Assembly: GCA_008704415.1 (NCBI GenBank)
Contig: VXIS01000397.1
Coordinates: 1 to 38,982, forward strand
From: Sphaerosporella brunnea
Lineage: Eukaryota > Ascomycota > Pezizomycetes > Pezizales > Pyronemataceae
Direction of reading: 5' to 3'
DNA length: 38,982 nucleotides
Both the position numbers and the translations under genes were made by a program. The notes below the pieces were generated by a model. It worked only from the letters and a program-made list of their open reading frames with translations, was not told where the DNA came from and did no database searches. Positions 9,206 to 19,598 of the stretch are shown here, in pieces; within the stretch, counting starts at the first letter, position 1, and the number at the start of each line of letters is the position of its first letter.

Positions 9206-11356
9206 TTGCAAAAAAAAAAAAAAATTGCGGAAGATATATACTGTAGGCAAGGCAGCAGATAAGCAGCTGTTGGTAATATGCAACATGCGCTGGAATGCAA
9301 GATATAGTGGGCAAGGTTTACCGTATTCTTCGATATGATTGCAGCATTGAAAAGTTTAATGCTACTTTCAATGTATCAGCAGCCACAACGCATAGCCAAA
9401 CTATCAAGTTCTTCTACTCGAAAAAGTAAGTCTTTGATAGCATCACCTCCCGCCCGTTGAGATATCACAGGTTGAATTTTATAAGATCACACTTATTCCA
9501 CATAATGGCCATCTTTCCTGTCTATATGCACTCGCGAGTAACGAGGAGGCACTGTAGACCCGGCCGGTACGGGTTCTATTTCACCGTTGCGCTGTAGCTA
9601 GAGGCAACAATCCTTCAGAAGTCCTGGGGGGGCTAACTGCGCATGCGCATCCGGGTGATATTTTGTGATTGCGAAGTCTCGCGTTCCACAGCCAGCAAGT
9701 TCCCTGCAAACCATGACGCCAGTCGTCGTCAGTTCGCGCATTTAAGCTTGAATTTGAATTTGCGAACTTGTCGATCGCCACCCACGCCACGTGCACGACC
9801 ACAACAACAACACAACGTTGACACCAGCCATCCACGTTTCTGTCGGTCCACGAAAGCTGTCCGCCCATCACTAACGCACCGTTTCGCCGATCAACAGATA
9901 CATACTTCGTACCGGCGGGTATCCGTTCGAACTCAGGAGTAGGAACTATTCTACATACGGCAACATTATGCACGGGCCCGGCCAGGGAAATAGAGTTTCA
10001 AAAAAGACAACTTCACGCCATGCCCTCGTTTCCGCGGTAGCCGTAATTGCCAGCACGGTGTGTCCCCGCTTTTCTGCCGTAAAGACTCAGGTGAGTGCGT
10101 GATCGCACGCATCTCCGAGACATTGATTCAGCGCCAAGTCGAAGTCTGTGCGGCAAAGAAAAGAATTTCCCTATCTGTCTGCACCAGCACACATCGACAT
10201 ATCGCTCGCTTGCGCGGTTCTCGCCTCCCTCCCTCCCATCATGGTCACGCGTTGCTGTTCTTGCGTCCATTTTCAACGTCGGTTAACGTTCGCGGAAGGC
10301 AAAAGCGAGCATTTGCGTTCAGCGATCCGCCACCGCTGAGGGGATGCGTGTAGGAGTTGTCATGCCAACGCTGCGTCGGTTGCTGCTAGCGCGATCTGGG
10401 GCTATCGATCCAGCAGCGAGCGAGTCTGCATGAGGCATGGTGCGGCTGGGACAGGGATGCGTGGAGATTGGGGGGGGGGGGATGTTGGGAGTCGAGATGG
10501 CGATGTGGATGGTGCACGGATGGATGGATGGATGGAGGATGGATGGGCGGATGGATGAATGGATCGATGAACGGTTGACTGGTCGAGTGGAATGGATGAC
10601 GATTGAATGATTGACTCTTTGCTCGCAGCGAGCGGACGTGTTTCCGGTCTTTGTGTGGTCGCACGCTTTGCCCGTTGAGACATCGCCAATCACGAGAAGA
10701 CGGCATTCTCCTTTTTTTGCTTGGCTGTCGTCTTTCGTGGAGCGGCAGCGATGGAGTAATTGCAGGGGGTTGAAAAAGCAAGTGCGAGAGAGAGCAGGAG
10801 AGAGCGGCTGCAGAAACAAAACAGGAGGCAGCAGAAGGAACAGCCCATCCCGTCAATCTCCTCCTCCATCCACTCTTTTCTTTTCTGCGTGCTGTGCATC
10901 TGACAGCAGCAGAGACAAACAGCCAGCCCCCCAAAACTGAGGACACCACCCTGTCCGTCCGCTCTCTTCGCCTGCCCCTCTTTTTCTTTTCTTTTTCATC
11001 TCCGTTCGAAGACAGCGATCGCCTCTGACCAGTCGTGGATCTCCGCCCTCGGGAATCTCGGTGTCGTCACCAACAGCAACGATCCGGACAAACGCTGCAG
11101 CGCACTCGCCGCTGCCCGCATGTGAGTGCCCCCATCTTTTTTTGCATTCCAGGCACGCCGGTTGACGTAGCGAATCGAGATCCCTCCAAAAACTCAATCG
11201 CTTCCCGACCAGGGCATATCCCCGGCTCACCGACAACAAAACACCCGTAGCATCGGTTCTGCGCGGAACCCTTCATAAATAGCAATCAATCCCCTGCCCG
11301 CCCCCCCCCCCCCCCACCTACCCCCCCGGATTTCCTCTGCAGGGTGTTGCAAAAAT
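9206..11356. other. Long intergenic region upstream of the CSC1-family gene
   Basis: No protein gene is supported. It holds an A-run (9211-9224), an imperfect GATG/GGAT tetranucleotide tract at about 10518-10565 and a CT-rich stretch at about 10960-11000 that resembles a fungal core promoter. Several open frames of 60-190 codons are incompatible with each other and rich in simple sequence. Confidence 0.5.
11122..11342 (+). other. Possible 5' UTR intron of the CSC1-family gene
   Basis: A consensus donor GTGAGT at 11122 and a pyrimidine-rich acceptor TTTCCTCTGCAG ending about 15 nt before the start codon could bound a leader intron of about 220 nt. A nearer acceptor, TTGCATTCCAG, would give an intron too short to be likely. 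This is a splice-consensus reading only. Confidence 0.3.
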
Positions 11357-14189
11357 ATGGACGCCGCTTTTCACCACCTGTTGCGGCGGCAGAACATCGC
11401 CAACGCCAACAACGACAAAAACATAGGATCTGCTAGGAACACTACCACCTCGGCCTTTGTCTCGACCCTGATCGTCAACTTGATCATCTTTGGAGTCTTC
11501 GCGCTCATCTTCATCGTCCTGCGTCGCTCGAACCGCAGAATCTACGCTCCCCGGACCTACGTGAGCTGCTGAGAATTGGAAGCGGTGAGCTGGCACATGC
11601 TGACTGCGACAGGTCGGTGCTGTCGAGAAATGGCGGAGACTGCGCATCCTCGACGACAACGGCGATGGCTACGCGGACGAGGTCGAAGGCGTCTCTGGAT
11701 TTTCGGGTCTGGTGGGCTGGGTGAAGGGTGTTTGGTCCATTCCGTATGGTCCCTGCTGCGATGATGCCTCCAATCTGTACTGACGCGGCCACAGCGATGA
11801 AACCGTCCTCCGCACCAACGGTCTCGACGGCTACTTTTTCTTGCGATATCTGCGCAAGGCGCAGTTGCTGTGCTTTGTCGGCTGCGTGATTACCTGGCCG
11901 ATTCTGTTCCCGGTCAATGCTACCGGCGGAGGCGGACAGCAGGGTTTGGATATGCTCTCGCAGTCAAACATCGCTCAGACTTCGCAGAACACCAAGCGGC
12001 TGTACGCTCACGTCTTCCTGGGATGGATTTTCTACGGATTTGTGCTGTTCACCGTGTACCGTGAGCTCATCTTCTACACCACCACCAAGCAGGCGTACAT
12101 GCTGTCACCGATCTACTCTACCCGTATTTCGGCCCGCACCCTGCTCATCCAGACTGTGCCGATGCAGTACATGAACGAGACCGCCCTTCGCCGCACCTTC
12201 GAGCACGTCAAGCGTGTGTGGATCACTGCTGACACCACCGAGCTTGACAAGCTCGTCGAGGAACGCGATGAGATTGCGATGAAGCTGGAGGCTGCCGAGG
12301 TCGCGCTGATCAAGATGGCGGACAAGGCCCGCGCGAAGCAGGGTGGTGAGGCACCAAAGGACAACTCGGAAGACGTCGACGCCGAGAGTGGAAGCGTTGC
12401 CGCTGCTTGGGTGCCGCGCGACAAGCGCCCCACGCACAAGCTGAAGTTCTTGGTCGGAGAGAAGGTTGACACGATTGACTGGTGCCGCACCAAGCTCGGC
12501 GAGCTGAACCCCAAGATCGCCGAGATGCAGGAGTCGTACAGAAACGGCGAGGCGAAAAAGCTCAGCTCCGTTTTCATCGAGTTCAACACCCAATCCGCTG
12601 CCCAGGTTGCCCTGCAGACTCTTGCTCACCAGAAGCCGCTGCACATGGCTCCCCGCTACATCGGTCTCACTCCCGAGGAAATCATCTGGTCCAACATGAA
12701 GCTGCTCTGGTGGGAGCGTCTGGTCAAGTTCGCCATCACTACGGCTTTCGTCGTCGCCTTGGTCATCTTCTGGTCGATCCCGGTCGCTGTTGTCGGTGCC
12801 ATCTCGCAGATCAACTACTTGACTGAGCAGCTTCCTTGGTTGGGCTTTATCAACAAAATTCCCGAGGTTGTTCTCGGTGTCATCACCGGTCTCCTTCCAT
12901 CTGTGATGCTGGCTGTGTTGATGGCCCTGCTCCCGATCGTTCTCAGATTGATGGCCAAGATCTCCGGGCTGCCTTCTGCTTCGCTGATCGAGCTCCGCGT
13001 CCAGAACAGCTACTTCCTCTTCCAGGTCGTGCAGGTGTTCTTGGTTACGACGATGACTTCTGCCGCCTCGGCCGCTGTTCCCCGGATCGCCAAGGACCCC
13101 TCGTTGGTCATCAGTCTGCTCTCCTCCAGCATCCCCAAGGCCTCTAACTTCTATATTGCATTCATGATTCTGCAGGGTCTGGCGCTGTCTTCCGGTGCGC
13201 TTGTCCAGCTGGCTGGTTTCGTCCTGTACAAGGTTCTCGGTATGCTTCTCGACAACACTCCCCGCAAGATGTACAACCGCTGGTCTAGCCTTTCTGGTCT
13301 CGGCTGGGGAACTGTGTTCCCAGTGTACACCAACATGTGCGTGATCGCCTTGACTTACGCGCTGATTGCGCCTCTCGTGATGGGCTTTGCTACCGTCGGT
13401 CTTGGACTGCTCTATTTTGCTTACCGCTACAACTTCCTGTTCGTCTACAACGTTAACATCAACACGAACGGAATGGTCTACCCGCGTGCTCTGTACCAGA
13501 CGTTGACCGGCGTGTACCTCGGCGAGATCTGTCTGATCGGTCTCTTTGCCATCCGCAAGGAGCCTGGCCCTGTCGTCCTCCAGGTCATGTTCCTGATCTT
13601 CACTATCCTGTTCCACATCACCTTGGACAACGCGGTTGCACCTCTCCTCAAGTTCCTGCCCAAGAACCTGCAGGTCGAAGAGGAGGCCCTGCTCTCGCTC
13701 GAGAACGGACACCCCGAGCCTAAGAACACCACCATCTCGGAACGCCCTGTCATCGCGGAAGGAAGCGATGGCAAGAACATGCCTTCCGCCGTTGACGCCG
13801 ATGGTGATGGCCATGCCGACATCCCTCTGGACCCCGACGGAGATGGAGAGCTTGGAATCGCCGAGACCAAGCCGGGAATGATCGCGCGCTTCCTGCACCC
13901 CGAGCGTTACGAGAGCTACCAGCACATGCGCAAGCGCATCCCGCAGGACTACCCGGAGATCATCTACACGCCGGAGACCGAGCGCGACGCCTACTTCCAG
14001 CCCAGCATCACGGCCAAGCCGATACCGCTCTGGATTCCGCGCGATGCCGGTGGCGTCTCTCGCCAGGAAGTCGCGCACACCAGCGTCCACCATCCCATCT
14101 CGGACCATGGCGCTATAATCACTGACGGAAAGATTGAGAGACATGAGGATGCGTTCCCACCGGGTTACACCGAGAAGCCTTTGTGGTAG
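11357..14189 (+). CDS. CSC1/OSCA-family (DUF221) cation channel
   Basis: Exons 11357-11560, 11613-11743 and 11795-14189 give 909 residues. Introns of 52 and 51 nt have GTGAGC and GTATGG donors, and the joined frame restores the conserved run from IYAPRTY to LDGYFFLRYLR. The family comprises calcium-permeable, osmotically or mechanically gated channels. A first membrane helix lies near residues 33-58. A cytosolic PHM7-type domain runs from about 226 to 405, and the multi-helix pore domain from about 425 to 725. The C-terminal WIPRD motif is typical of fungal members. GGGGQ after FPVNATG is also a family hallmark. Unusually, the first cytosolic loop has an EF-hand-like loop at 82-93 (DDNGDGYADEVE), and the C-tail has two DxDGDG loops at 779-802. 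I cannot tell which yeast paralogue (CSC1, RSN1, PHM7) is closest. Confidence 0.93.
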
Positions 14190-14824
14190 TTTAATGATGC
14201 CGAGAATAATTGCCTTTCAGTAACTTCAATACCGTTCAATACCCATCTTTTTTTTTTTTTTTTGAGCGCTTTTTTTTTCGGGGAGGATACCTACTTCTTT
14301 ACTTGTTTTTTAGTTGGAGTAGTGGCGTATGCATCTTGAATGAATGCTGCGACTGTGACTGACGTTGACCGTTTTTTTCTTCTTTTTCTTACTCTTTGTG
14401 TGTGTGTGTGTGTGTGCTTTCCTTGATGGAGCAGAAGTAATTGCGCGGCCGTGCGGGGGAAGTATATATAGGCCGCAAGGAAGGGATTACGTTAGGTACT
14501 TAATGACGGAGTAATGAGGTGGTTATCGTCTCTTTGTATTGTGAGTGGGGGATATCACTATGAGCAGAAACAACTTGACAACTTCGCTTGGAGTGAGGAA
14601 GTGAAAGCGAAGATACCCCACATACCAAGAGTGGGAGTCAAGTGCGGGTGCCCCCAGATTGTCCATCAATATTGCACTGCGCCAACTGTAGCTGCTGTGT
14701 CCGCATCGCAGTGATATCCCTAACCCACTAATCCAAGCGAAAGTAGAAAGTAACAAGTTCATATTGCTATTTACCCTATTATATACAAGTAAATGATTAG
14801 TATGTACGATATTGATCCGTATCT
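14190..14824. other. Intergenic between convergent genes
   Basis: This is the 3' region of the channel gene and of the small minus-strand gene. It contains T-runs near 14249-14263 and 14271-14278 and a (TG)n microsatellite at about 14397-14416. A 66-codon open frame at 14514-14714 has no support. Confidence 0.5.
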
Positions 14825-15181
14825 TTACCGGCCATCCACACCCCCCTTGGTAACGGCGGCGGCGGCGGCGGCGGTGGTGGACATCCTCTGTGCCAGAACA
14901 CTCTCGATCCGCAGCTTTACGGCAGCCTCTGCTTGTTGCGGGTCGATGGAAGCGAGGGTCCTCATCCTGGGCTTAAGGTCTTTGTTTTTTTCGTTTTTTT
15001 CGTTGTTGTTGTCCCTCCTCCTCTGCGCTAGAACGCGCTCAATCTGCTGCTTTACGTCTGTCTCGGCCTGCACGGGGTCGAGGGATGCGAGCGTCCTCAT
15101 CTGCGGCTTGGTAACGGCGGTTGCGGTGCGCCGTGGGGATTCTGTTGTGTTTGTTGATGCTGGTGATGATGGGCCGGACAT
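14825..15181 (-). CDS. Small twin protein A, two copies of an RTLAS-DP-QAE motif
   Basis: An intronless frame of 118 residues. It has two copies of a 27-residue unit, residues 28-54 and 73-99, of form MRTLAS(L/I)DPxQAE followed by a short amphipathic helix ending IExVLAQR. A Lys/Asn-rich linker separates them. The N-terminus is Ser/Thr/Pro-rich and the C-terminus has an Ala run. The same unit occurs once in the divergent gene at 15718-16074, which is also exactly 118 residues. That is the main reason to believe this frame rather than the opposite-strand frame overlapping it. The start context (ACACACACCATG) is the same as in the partner. I see no signal peptide or membrane segment. I do not recognise the family and assign no function. 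Confidence 0.65.
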   Translation of the reverse strand: MSGPSSPASTNTTESPRRTATAVTKPQMRTLASLDPVQAETDVKQQIERVLAQRRRDNNNEKNEKNKDLKPRMRTLASIDPQQAEAAVKLRIESVLAQRMSTTAAAAAAVTKGGVDGR

Positions 15182-15717
15182 GGTGTGTGTGGTTGCGGAG
15201 TCGTCGACTGTGTGGGGGGGACGGGTTTGGTTGGTTGGTTGGTATATGAGGGGGGGAAGGGGGGGGGGGGGGTGGGCTTTCTATGGGTAGTTTAGTTGTC
15301 GTCATAGCAGTGGTAGGAGGTAGTTGAAGGGGGTTTTGCGGTGGAAACGAGATGGGGAATTGGGTGTGTTTTCCACTCCTTCCCGTGTGGTCTGTCTTGT
15401 CTTTCTGTCTACATGTCCCTTTGGAGGGAGGAGTGCTGCGCAAAAGTGAGGAAAGGAGGAAGCGGTTTTTTCCATGACTTCGAATTGGCCGCGGGAGCAT
15501 GCCGTCGCACTCGCGCCAACCAACCAACCAAGTCATACCTTTTTTTTTTCCCCCAAAGGTAGATAAATAAACGTTTACCTTTCCTCGAGTCACAGCACCA
15601 CGAAACGAAAACACTATTTGTTCAAGCTGCGTATAAAACCCACCCACCCTCTCTACTTCCACCATCAATATCAAAACCTCCCCCCACACCACAAAATTCA
15701 AATCACCTACACACACC
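15182..15717. promoter_or_regulatory. Shared divergent promoter of the twin small genes
   Basis: The 536-bp gap serves both genes. On the plus strand TATAAAA at 15632-15638 lies about 80 bp before the start of twin B and is a good TATA box. On the minus side a CATATA word lies about 60 bp before twin A. Both genes have CAACCAACC-type repeats upstream in their own orientation (near 15222-15242 and 15517-15533), which would fit an inverted duplication that included regulatory DNA. G-runs at 15248-15272 are simple sequence. Confidence 0.45.
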
Positions 15718-16074
15718 ATGGACACCACCACGACGAAGAACACCTTCTCCCTCCTCTTCCCCGACAAAAGGTCGCCGAACGCATCCTATCCGCAGTCGAC
15801 CGTTGACCGCAACTATCTTAACCACCACCATCACCACCACCATCACCACCACCGCCGCCGCCGCCGCCACGGAGTCGAGAACGTCAAGAATGGTACCGGT
15901 ACCAACGCCAAGGTCCGAACCCTCGCTTCCATCGACCCCGTGCAGGCCGAGCGCGAGATGCGCTTGCGCATCGAGGAGGTTTTGAGGCGGTTTGAGAAGA
16001 GGAAGGAGGAGGAGGGGCTGGCGAAGAAGGAGGAGGAGGAGGAGGTGAAGGTGAAGGAGGAGGAGGGGATTTAG
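15718..16074 (+). CDS. Small twin protein B, poly-His and one RTLAS-DP-QAE motif
   Basis: An intronless frame of 118 residues starting in a good context (ACACACCATGG) below a TATA box. Residues 36-45 are ten His followed by five Arg, encoded by a CAC/CAT/CGC repeat. Residues 66-92 are the shared unit VRTLASIDPVQAE plus an amphipathic helix with RIEEVL. The C-terminal 25 residues are a Glu/Lys-rich charged tail. It is head-to-head with twin A, and the shared unit is conserved in protein sequence while the flanks differ completely, so only that unit appears to be constrained. The poly-His/Arg run could bind metal or nucleic acid, but this is speculation. No known domain is recognised. Confidence 0.68.
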   Translation: MDTTTTKNTFSLLFPDKRSPNASYPQSTVDRNYLNHHHHHHHHHHRRRRRHGVENVKNGTGTNAKVRTLASIDPVQAEREMRLRIEEVLRRFEKRKEEEGLAKKEEEEEVKVKEEEGI

Positions 16075-16936
16075 TTGTTGGGGAGGGGGTTTGTGAGTGG
16101 GCGGCGGGGTTTGTATCTAGAGGGCGGATCGGTGGTACATAGAAGATGTGTGGCGGGCGTTACGGCGGGTCTTGTGTGTGTTTTTTGTCTTCAATATCAA
16201 TATCGCTTTCTACGTCTACTTATCTATGCTTTGTGTGAAAGAACCCCCCCGGGTTGAATAGTTAGGCTCGGTGAGCGTGATGATACTCCTCCGGCTTTGG
16301 GTTAGCGGCCCGGCTGGCTTGGTAACATTTTATCTGCTCCCAGCCAACCCACTTGAACTTGATTCTGGCTTTTCAGCTTGCTGAATCCCTTGATGCTACG
16401 GATTATGGTGAGCTGCAACCATACGGTTTAGCTTACAAAAGCCCCGTCGTCGTCGTCGTCGAGGGCGTTGATCGCGGTTTCGCCGTCATCAACTCGAACA
16501 GGCAGGACTACAACTCTCGGGGGCGTCACGGGTGCTGATTGAGTACCGGAAACTTATATATGAGCACTCCACTCAGTGACCGACGGTAGGTAGCACGGCT
16601 GCTCTCGATAGGACGATCTAATGTGAAGCGAAGCCTCCATCTAGTATCAGGCGACCGTCCGAATCATATACCATGAATCCCATCGCTCTGCGGTCGCCAA
16701 GCCACACGTGTACTCTATTTAATAGCGCTTGCCGTATTCTATTGGTTGAGATCTGCAGGACTACCCGCGGCTATCACCACGGGCAGATTATTACTTATTC
16801 CCTTGTACGCTACGACACATTATCTGCCAGCACCTCTACGAAATCTCACTCGCAAACTCCAGCAGCAACAATGGAGTTATAATCAGTCCGAGATCAAACT
16901 TTCACTGCCCGCCCCCCCCACATCACCCCCCAAAAA
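16075..16936. other. Intergenic upstream of the short-chain dehydrogenase gene
   Basis: No gene is supported. A 61-codon frame at 16353-16538 containing a GTC repeat has no domain. The last 250 bp are the likely promoter of the dehydrogenase gene, with an inverted CCAAT box (ATTGG at about 16740-16744) and A/T-rich words around 16717-16724. Confidence 0.5.
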
Positions 16937-17899
16937 ATGCCCTTCACATCCTCTACACCCGCGTTCACAGCATCGGCCATCCCAGACCAAAGCGGGCGCA
17001 CGATCCTGGTGACGGGCGGCAACACCGGGCTCGGCAAAGCAACGCTCCAGGCGCTCGCGGCGAAAAACGCAAAGCTCTACATCGCATCGCGCACGGAGTC
17101 GAAAGCGCTTGCTGCCGTCGCCGACATCAAAGCCGCCGTCCCCGACGCCGACATCACGTTTCTCCCGCTCGACCTCGCCAGCTTCGCGTCCGTGGCCGAG
17201 TGCGCGAGGCTGTTCCTGCGCCACGAGAGGAAGCTGCATTGCCTCGTCAACAATGCCGGCGTCATGGCCTTGCCGTACGCTTTGACGGCCGAGGGACACG
17301 AAATACAGTTCGGCACGAACCACATGGGACATTTCTTGCTCACGCGGCTGTTGATGCCGGCGTTGCAGGCTGCAGCGGAGGAGGAGGAGGGACGAAAGCG
17401 CTGGGTTAGGATCGTCAATGTCACCAGTCTTGGCCACAACATGGCGTTCCGGGGGATCAATCTCGAGGAGGGCAAGTTGGGCCCGCAGCTGAAGAACGCG
17501 TCTACGTGGGAACGGTATGGCGTCGCGAAGCTGGCGAACATACTCCACGCAAGGGAGTTGGCGAAGAGGTATCCGAACATCCACAGCGTGTCGGCCCACC
17601 CGGGCGTCATCATGAGCGATCTTTACAGCTCGTTTGTCGGGGGAAATTTCATTTTCAAGGCGTGCTTCAACGTCATGAAGATGGCGGGGCCCAGCGTGGA
17701 GGACGGTGCGTTGAACCAGTTGTGGTGCGCGACCGCCGAGGCCAAGATGGAGGACAACGGCGAGTACTACGTTCCGGTCGGGAGGACGGCGGAGAAGGCG
17801 TGGTGGCACGAGAAGCCGTCCAGCTATGCGAAGGACCGCGAGTTGGCGACGAAACTGTGGGAGTGGAGCGAGGAGAACGTCAAGAAGCATGGATACTGA
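16937..17899 (+). CDS. Short-chain dehydrogenase/reductase (retinol dehydrogenase-like)
   Basis: An intronless frame of 320 residues and a classical SDR fold. The cofactor-binding TGGNTGLG is at 26-33. Arg52 after the second strand suggests NADP(H). NNAG is at 105-108, the catalytic Ser164 is in NVTSLGH, and Tyr194/Lys198 form the YxxxK pair in YGVAK. The PG motif is at 222-223. The length and the LVNNAGVM and NHMGHFLL segments match the retinol-dehydrogenase/WW-oxidoreductase-like branch, which reduces or oxidises carbonyls and alcohols on lipophilic substrates. There is no signal peptide and no clear membrane anchor, so it is probably cytosolic. The substrate cannot be inferred. The start ATG follows an A-rich leader and precedes the first strand by about 20 residues, as usual. 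Confidence 0.93.
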   Translation: MPFTSSTPAFTASAIPDQSGRTILVTGGNTGLGKATLQALAAKNAKLYIASRTESKALAAVADIKAAVPDADITFLPLDLASFASVAECARLFLRHERKLHCLVNNAGVMALPYALTAEGHEIQFGTNHMGHFLLTRLLMPALQAAAEEEEGRKRWVRIVNVTSLGHNMAFRGINLEEGKLGPQLKNASTWERYGVAKLANILHARELAKRYPNIHSVSAHPGVIMSDLYSSFVGGNFIFKACFNVMKMAGPSVEDGALNQLWCATAEAKMEDNGEYYVPVGRTAEKAWWHEKPSSYAKDRELATKLWEWSEENVKKHGY

Positions 17900-18389
17900 G
17901 AAGGTAAATTGCGATATGCAGCGCTTGTTCGTGAAGCAATTTCTTATCGTTCAATGGCGTAATGGAGGCGTTTCATGCCGTCGAGTGATGGCAGGTGAAA
18001 TACATGCACGTGGGCCACTAGGGGGGAAGAAAGGCAGGGCTAGGGTTGCCCTGAAACAGGCGGCTACGATTGCCGCTAGCTGCGGCGATAATAATAGACG
18101 CGTGTGGCGTGGTGTGTCCCTGAAAGTCGCAGCCTGCGAGTTTAGAGCTGTGAACCCTTTTGCCGTAAGTAGCTCCCACCCCCATAAGCAACTTCCCTTC
18201 GTCATCCACCACCTCCGGCTCGATACATACAAGACGCAGCTTGCCGCAGAGCTCACCGACTTCTTCGGATCCTCACATAGACGCCCGGAGCCCCCACACT
18301 GTGCCTACATAAGTACCTAACTCAGCCCTCCCAATTTCCCCGCAAACTCTTTCTCCCCCAACAAACCTCATATTCTACACACATCAACC
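17900..18389. other. Intergenic between the dehydrogenase and transporter genes
   Basis: No gene is supported. The final 80 bases form a C/T-rich leader ending ACATCAACCATGG, a good start context for the transporter. Confidence 0.5.
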
Positions 18390-19598
18390 ATGGCAACAAC
18401 GAAACGAGAACACGACGGAGCCGACGAGCGGCTGATGGAGATGGAGCTGCCAACGATGCACAATCCCTCACCACCGGTGCCCACACCTCCCGCACCCCCA
18501 CCGGCGGCACCCTCCAGCAGTCTCCAGCTGCACCCAGCATTCTACGTGGTCATCTGGATAGCGCTGTCCTCCTCGACGATCCTCTTCAACAAATGGATCC
18601 TCTCGAAGCGCAAGACGCCAGTCGACGGCGAAACCGAGCCGGAGCAGGCGTTCCCGTTCCCGATATTCCTGACCACCTGGCACCTTGTCTTCGCCACGCT
18701 CGCCACGCAGATACTCTCACGCACCACAACCCTGCTCGACGGCCGGCACCATGTAAAGATGACCGGGCGCACCTACGTGCGCGCGATCGCGCCCATCGGC
18801 TTCTTCTTCTCGCTCTCGCTGATCTGCGGGAACAAGGCGTACCTGTACCTCAGCGTGGCATTTATCCAGATGCTGAAGGCAACGACTCCAGTCGCGGTGC
18901 TGATCGCGTCCTGGGCTATGTCTCTGGACAATCCGTCGCGGAATATCCTCGCCAACGTCTCCTTCATCGTCTTCGGCGTGGTGCTCGCTTCCTGGGGAGA
19001 AATCGACTTCCAGCTCGGGGGAGTAATCTACCAAGTCCTCGGCATCGGGTTCGAAGCCACGAGGCTGGTGATGGTGCAGCGCCTGCTCAGCGCGGCCGAG
19101 TACAAGATGGACCCGCTGGTGTCCCTCTACTACTTCGCGCCCGTCTGCGCGTCGATGAACTTCTGCATCTTCCTCGCCACCGAGGCGTGGAAGATCACGC
19201 TCGACGACATCGTGAACCAGGTAGGCTTGCTGAAGCTCCTGGCAAACGCCTGCGTCGCGTTCGGCCTAAACGTGTCGGTCGTGTTCTTGATCGGCCGCAC
19301 CTCGTCGCTGGTCCTCACCCTCTGCGGCGTGCTGAAGGATATCCTCCTCGTGGTGCTCAGCATCGTCATCTGGGGCACCACCGTGACGCTGCTGCAGTTC
19401 GTCGGCTACTCTGTTGCCCTCGGCGGGCTGGTGTGGTATAAGCTGGGCCCCGAAAAGGTGATGGAGCATGCGGCCGTGCTGCGCGAGATGGTGAGGACGC
19501 GGAGGGCGCTCGGGTTGGCGGTGGTAGGCGTGGGCGCTTTTCTAGTGCTCGGAGTGGTGTGGTATGCGTTTAGTGGGCCGGAGAGGGACGTGGTTTGA
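18390..19598 (+). CDS. Triose-phosphate/nucleotide-sugar transporter family (TPT) protein
   Basis: An intronless frame of 402 residues. A Pro-rich cytosolic N-terminus of about 48 residues precedes about ten hydrophobic helices, starting with FYVVIWIALSSSTILFNKWIL. Family hallmarks of the DMT-superfamily TPT domain are present: NKWIL in helix 1, FFSLSLICGNKAYLYLSVAFIQMLKA and TPV in helices 3-4, the Glu-Ala-Arg segment FEATRLVMVQRLL, and LTLCGVLKDILLV near the C-terminus. Members exchange phosphorylated sugars or nucleotide sugars across Golgi, ER or other membranes. Fungal members of this branch are mostly uncharacterised, so the substrate is unknown. It lies tandem to the dehydrogenase gene (490 bp apart) with its own leader and converges on the orphan gene. 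Confidence 0.9.
   Translation: MATTKREHDGADERLMEMELPTMHNPSPPVPTPPAPPPAAPSSSLQLHPAFYVVIWIALSSSTILFNKWILSKRKTPVDGETEPEQAFPFPIFLTTWHLVFATLATQILSRTTTLLDGRHHVKMTGRTYVRAIAPIGFFFSLSLICGNKAYLYLSVAFIQMLKATTPVAVLIASWAMSLDNPSRNILANVSFIVFGVVLASWGEIDFQLGGVIYQVLGIGFEATRLVMVQRLLSAAEYKMDPLVSLYYFAPVCASMNFCIFLATEAWKITLDDIVNQVGLLKLLANACVAFGLNVSVVFLIGRTSSLVLTLCGVLKDILLVVLSIVIWGTTVTLLQFVGYSVALGGLVWYKLGPEKVMEHAAVLREMVRTRRALGLAVVGVGAFLVLGVVWYAFSGPERDVV

Noticed and set aside
9560..9990. CCCGGCC-containing ends that might bound another element
   Set aside because: The alignment of the two sides is only a few bases long and gives no consistent terminus.
10319..10949. Overlapping minus-strand frames rich in Ser, His, Pro
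   Set aside because: They are translations of a GATG/GGAT tetranucleotide repeat and its surroundings.
12105..14144. 679-codon open frame antisense to the CSC1-family gene
   Set aside because: The sense strand encodes a clear conserved channel; the antisense protein has no domain and reflects GC-rich third positions.
14793..15290. 165-codon plus-strand frame over twin protein A
   Set aside because: The motif shared with twin protein B is only in the minus-strand frame.
16285..16350. GGGTTAGCGG.../CCAGCCAACCC near-palindrome
   Set aside because: The arms match too poorly to call an element.
16883..17890. 335-codon open frame antisense to the dehydrogenase
   Set aside because: It lies opposite an intact catalytic SDR; its composition (Arg, Gly, Leu, Val) is typical of a shadow frame.
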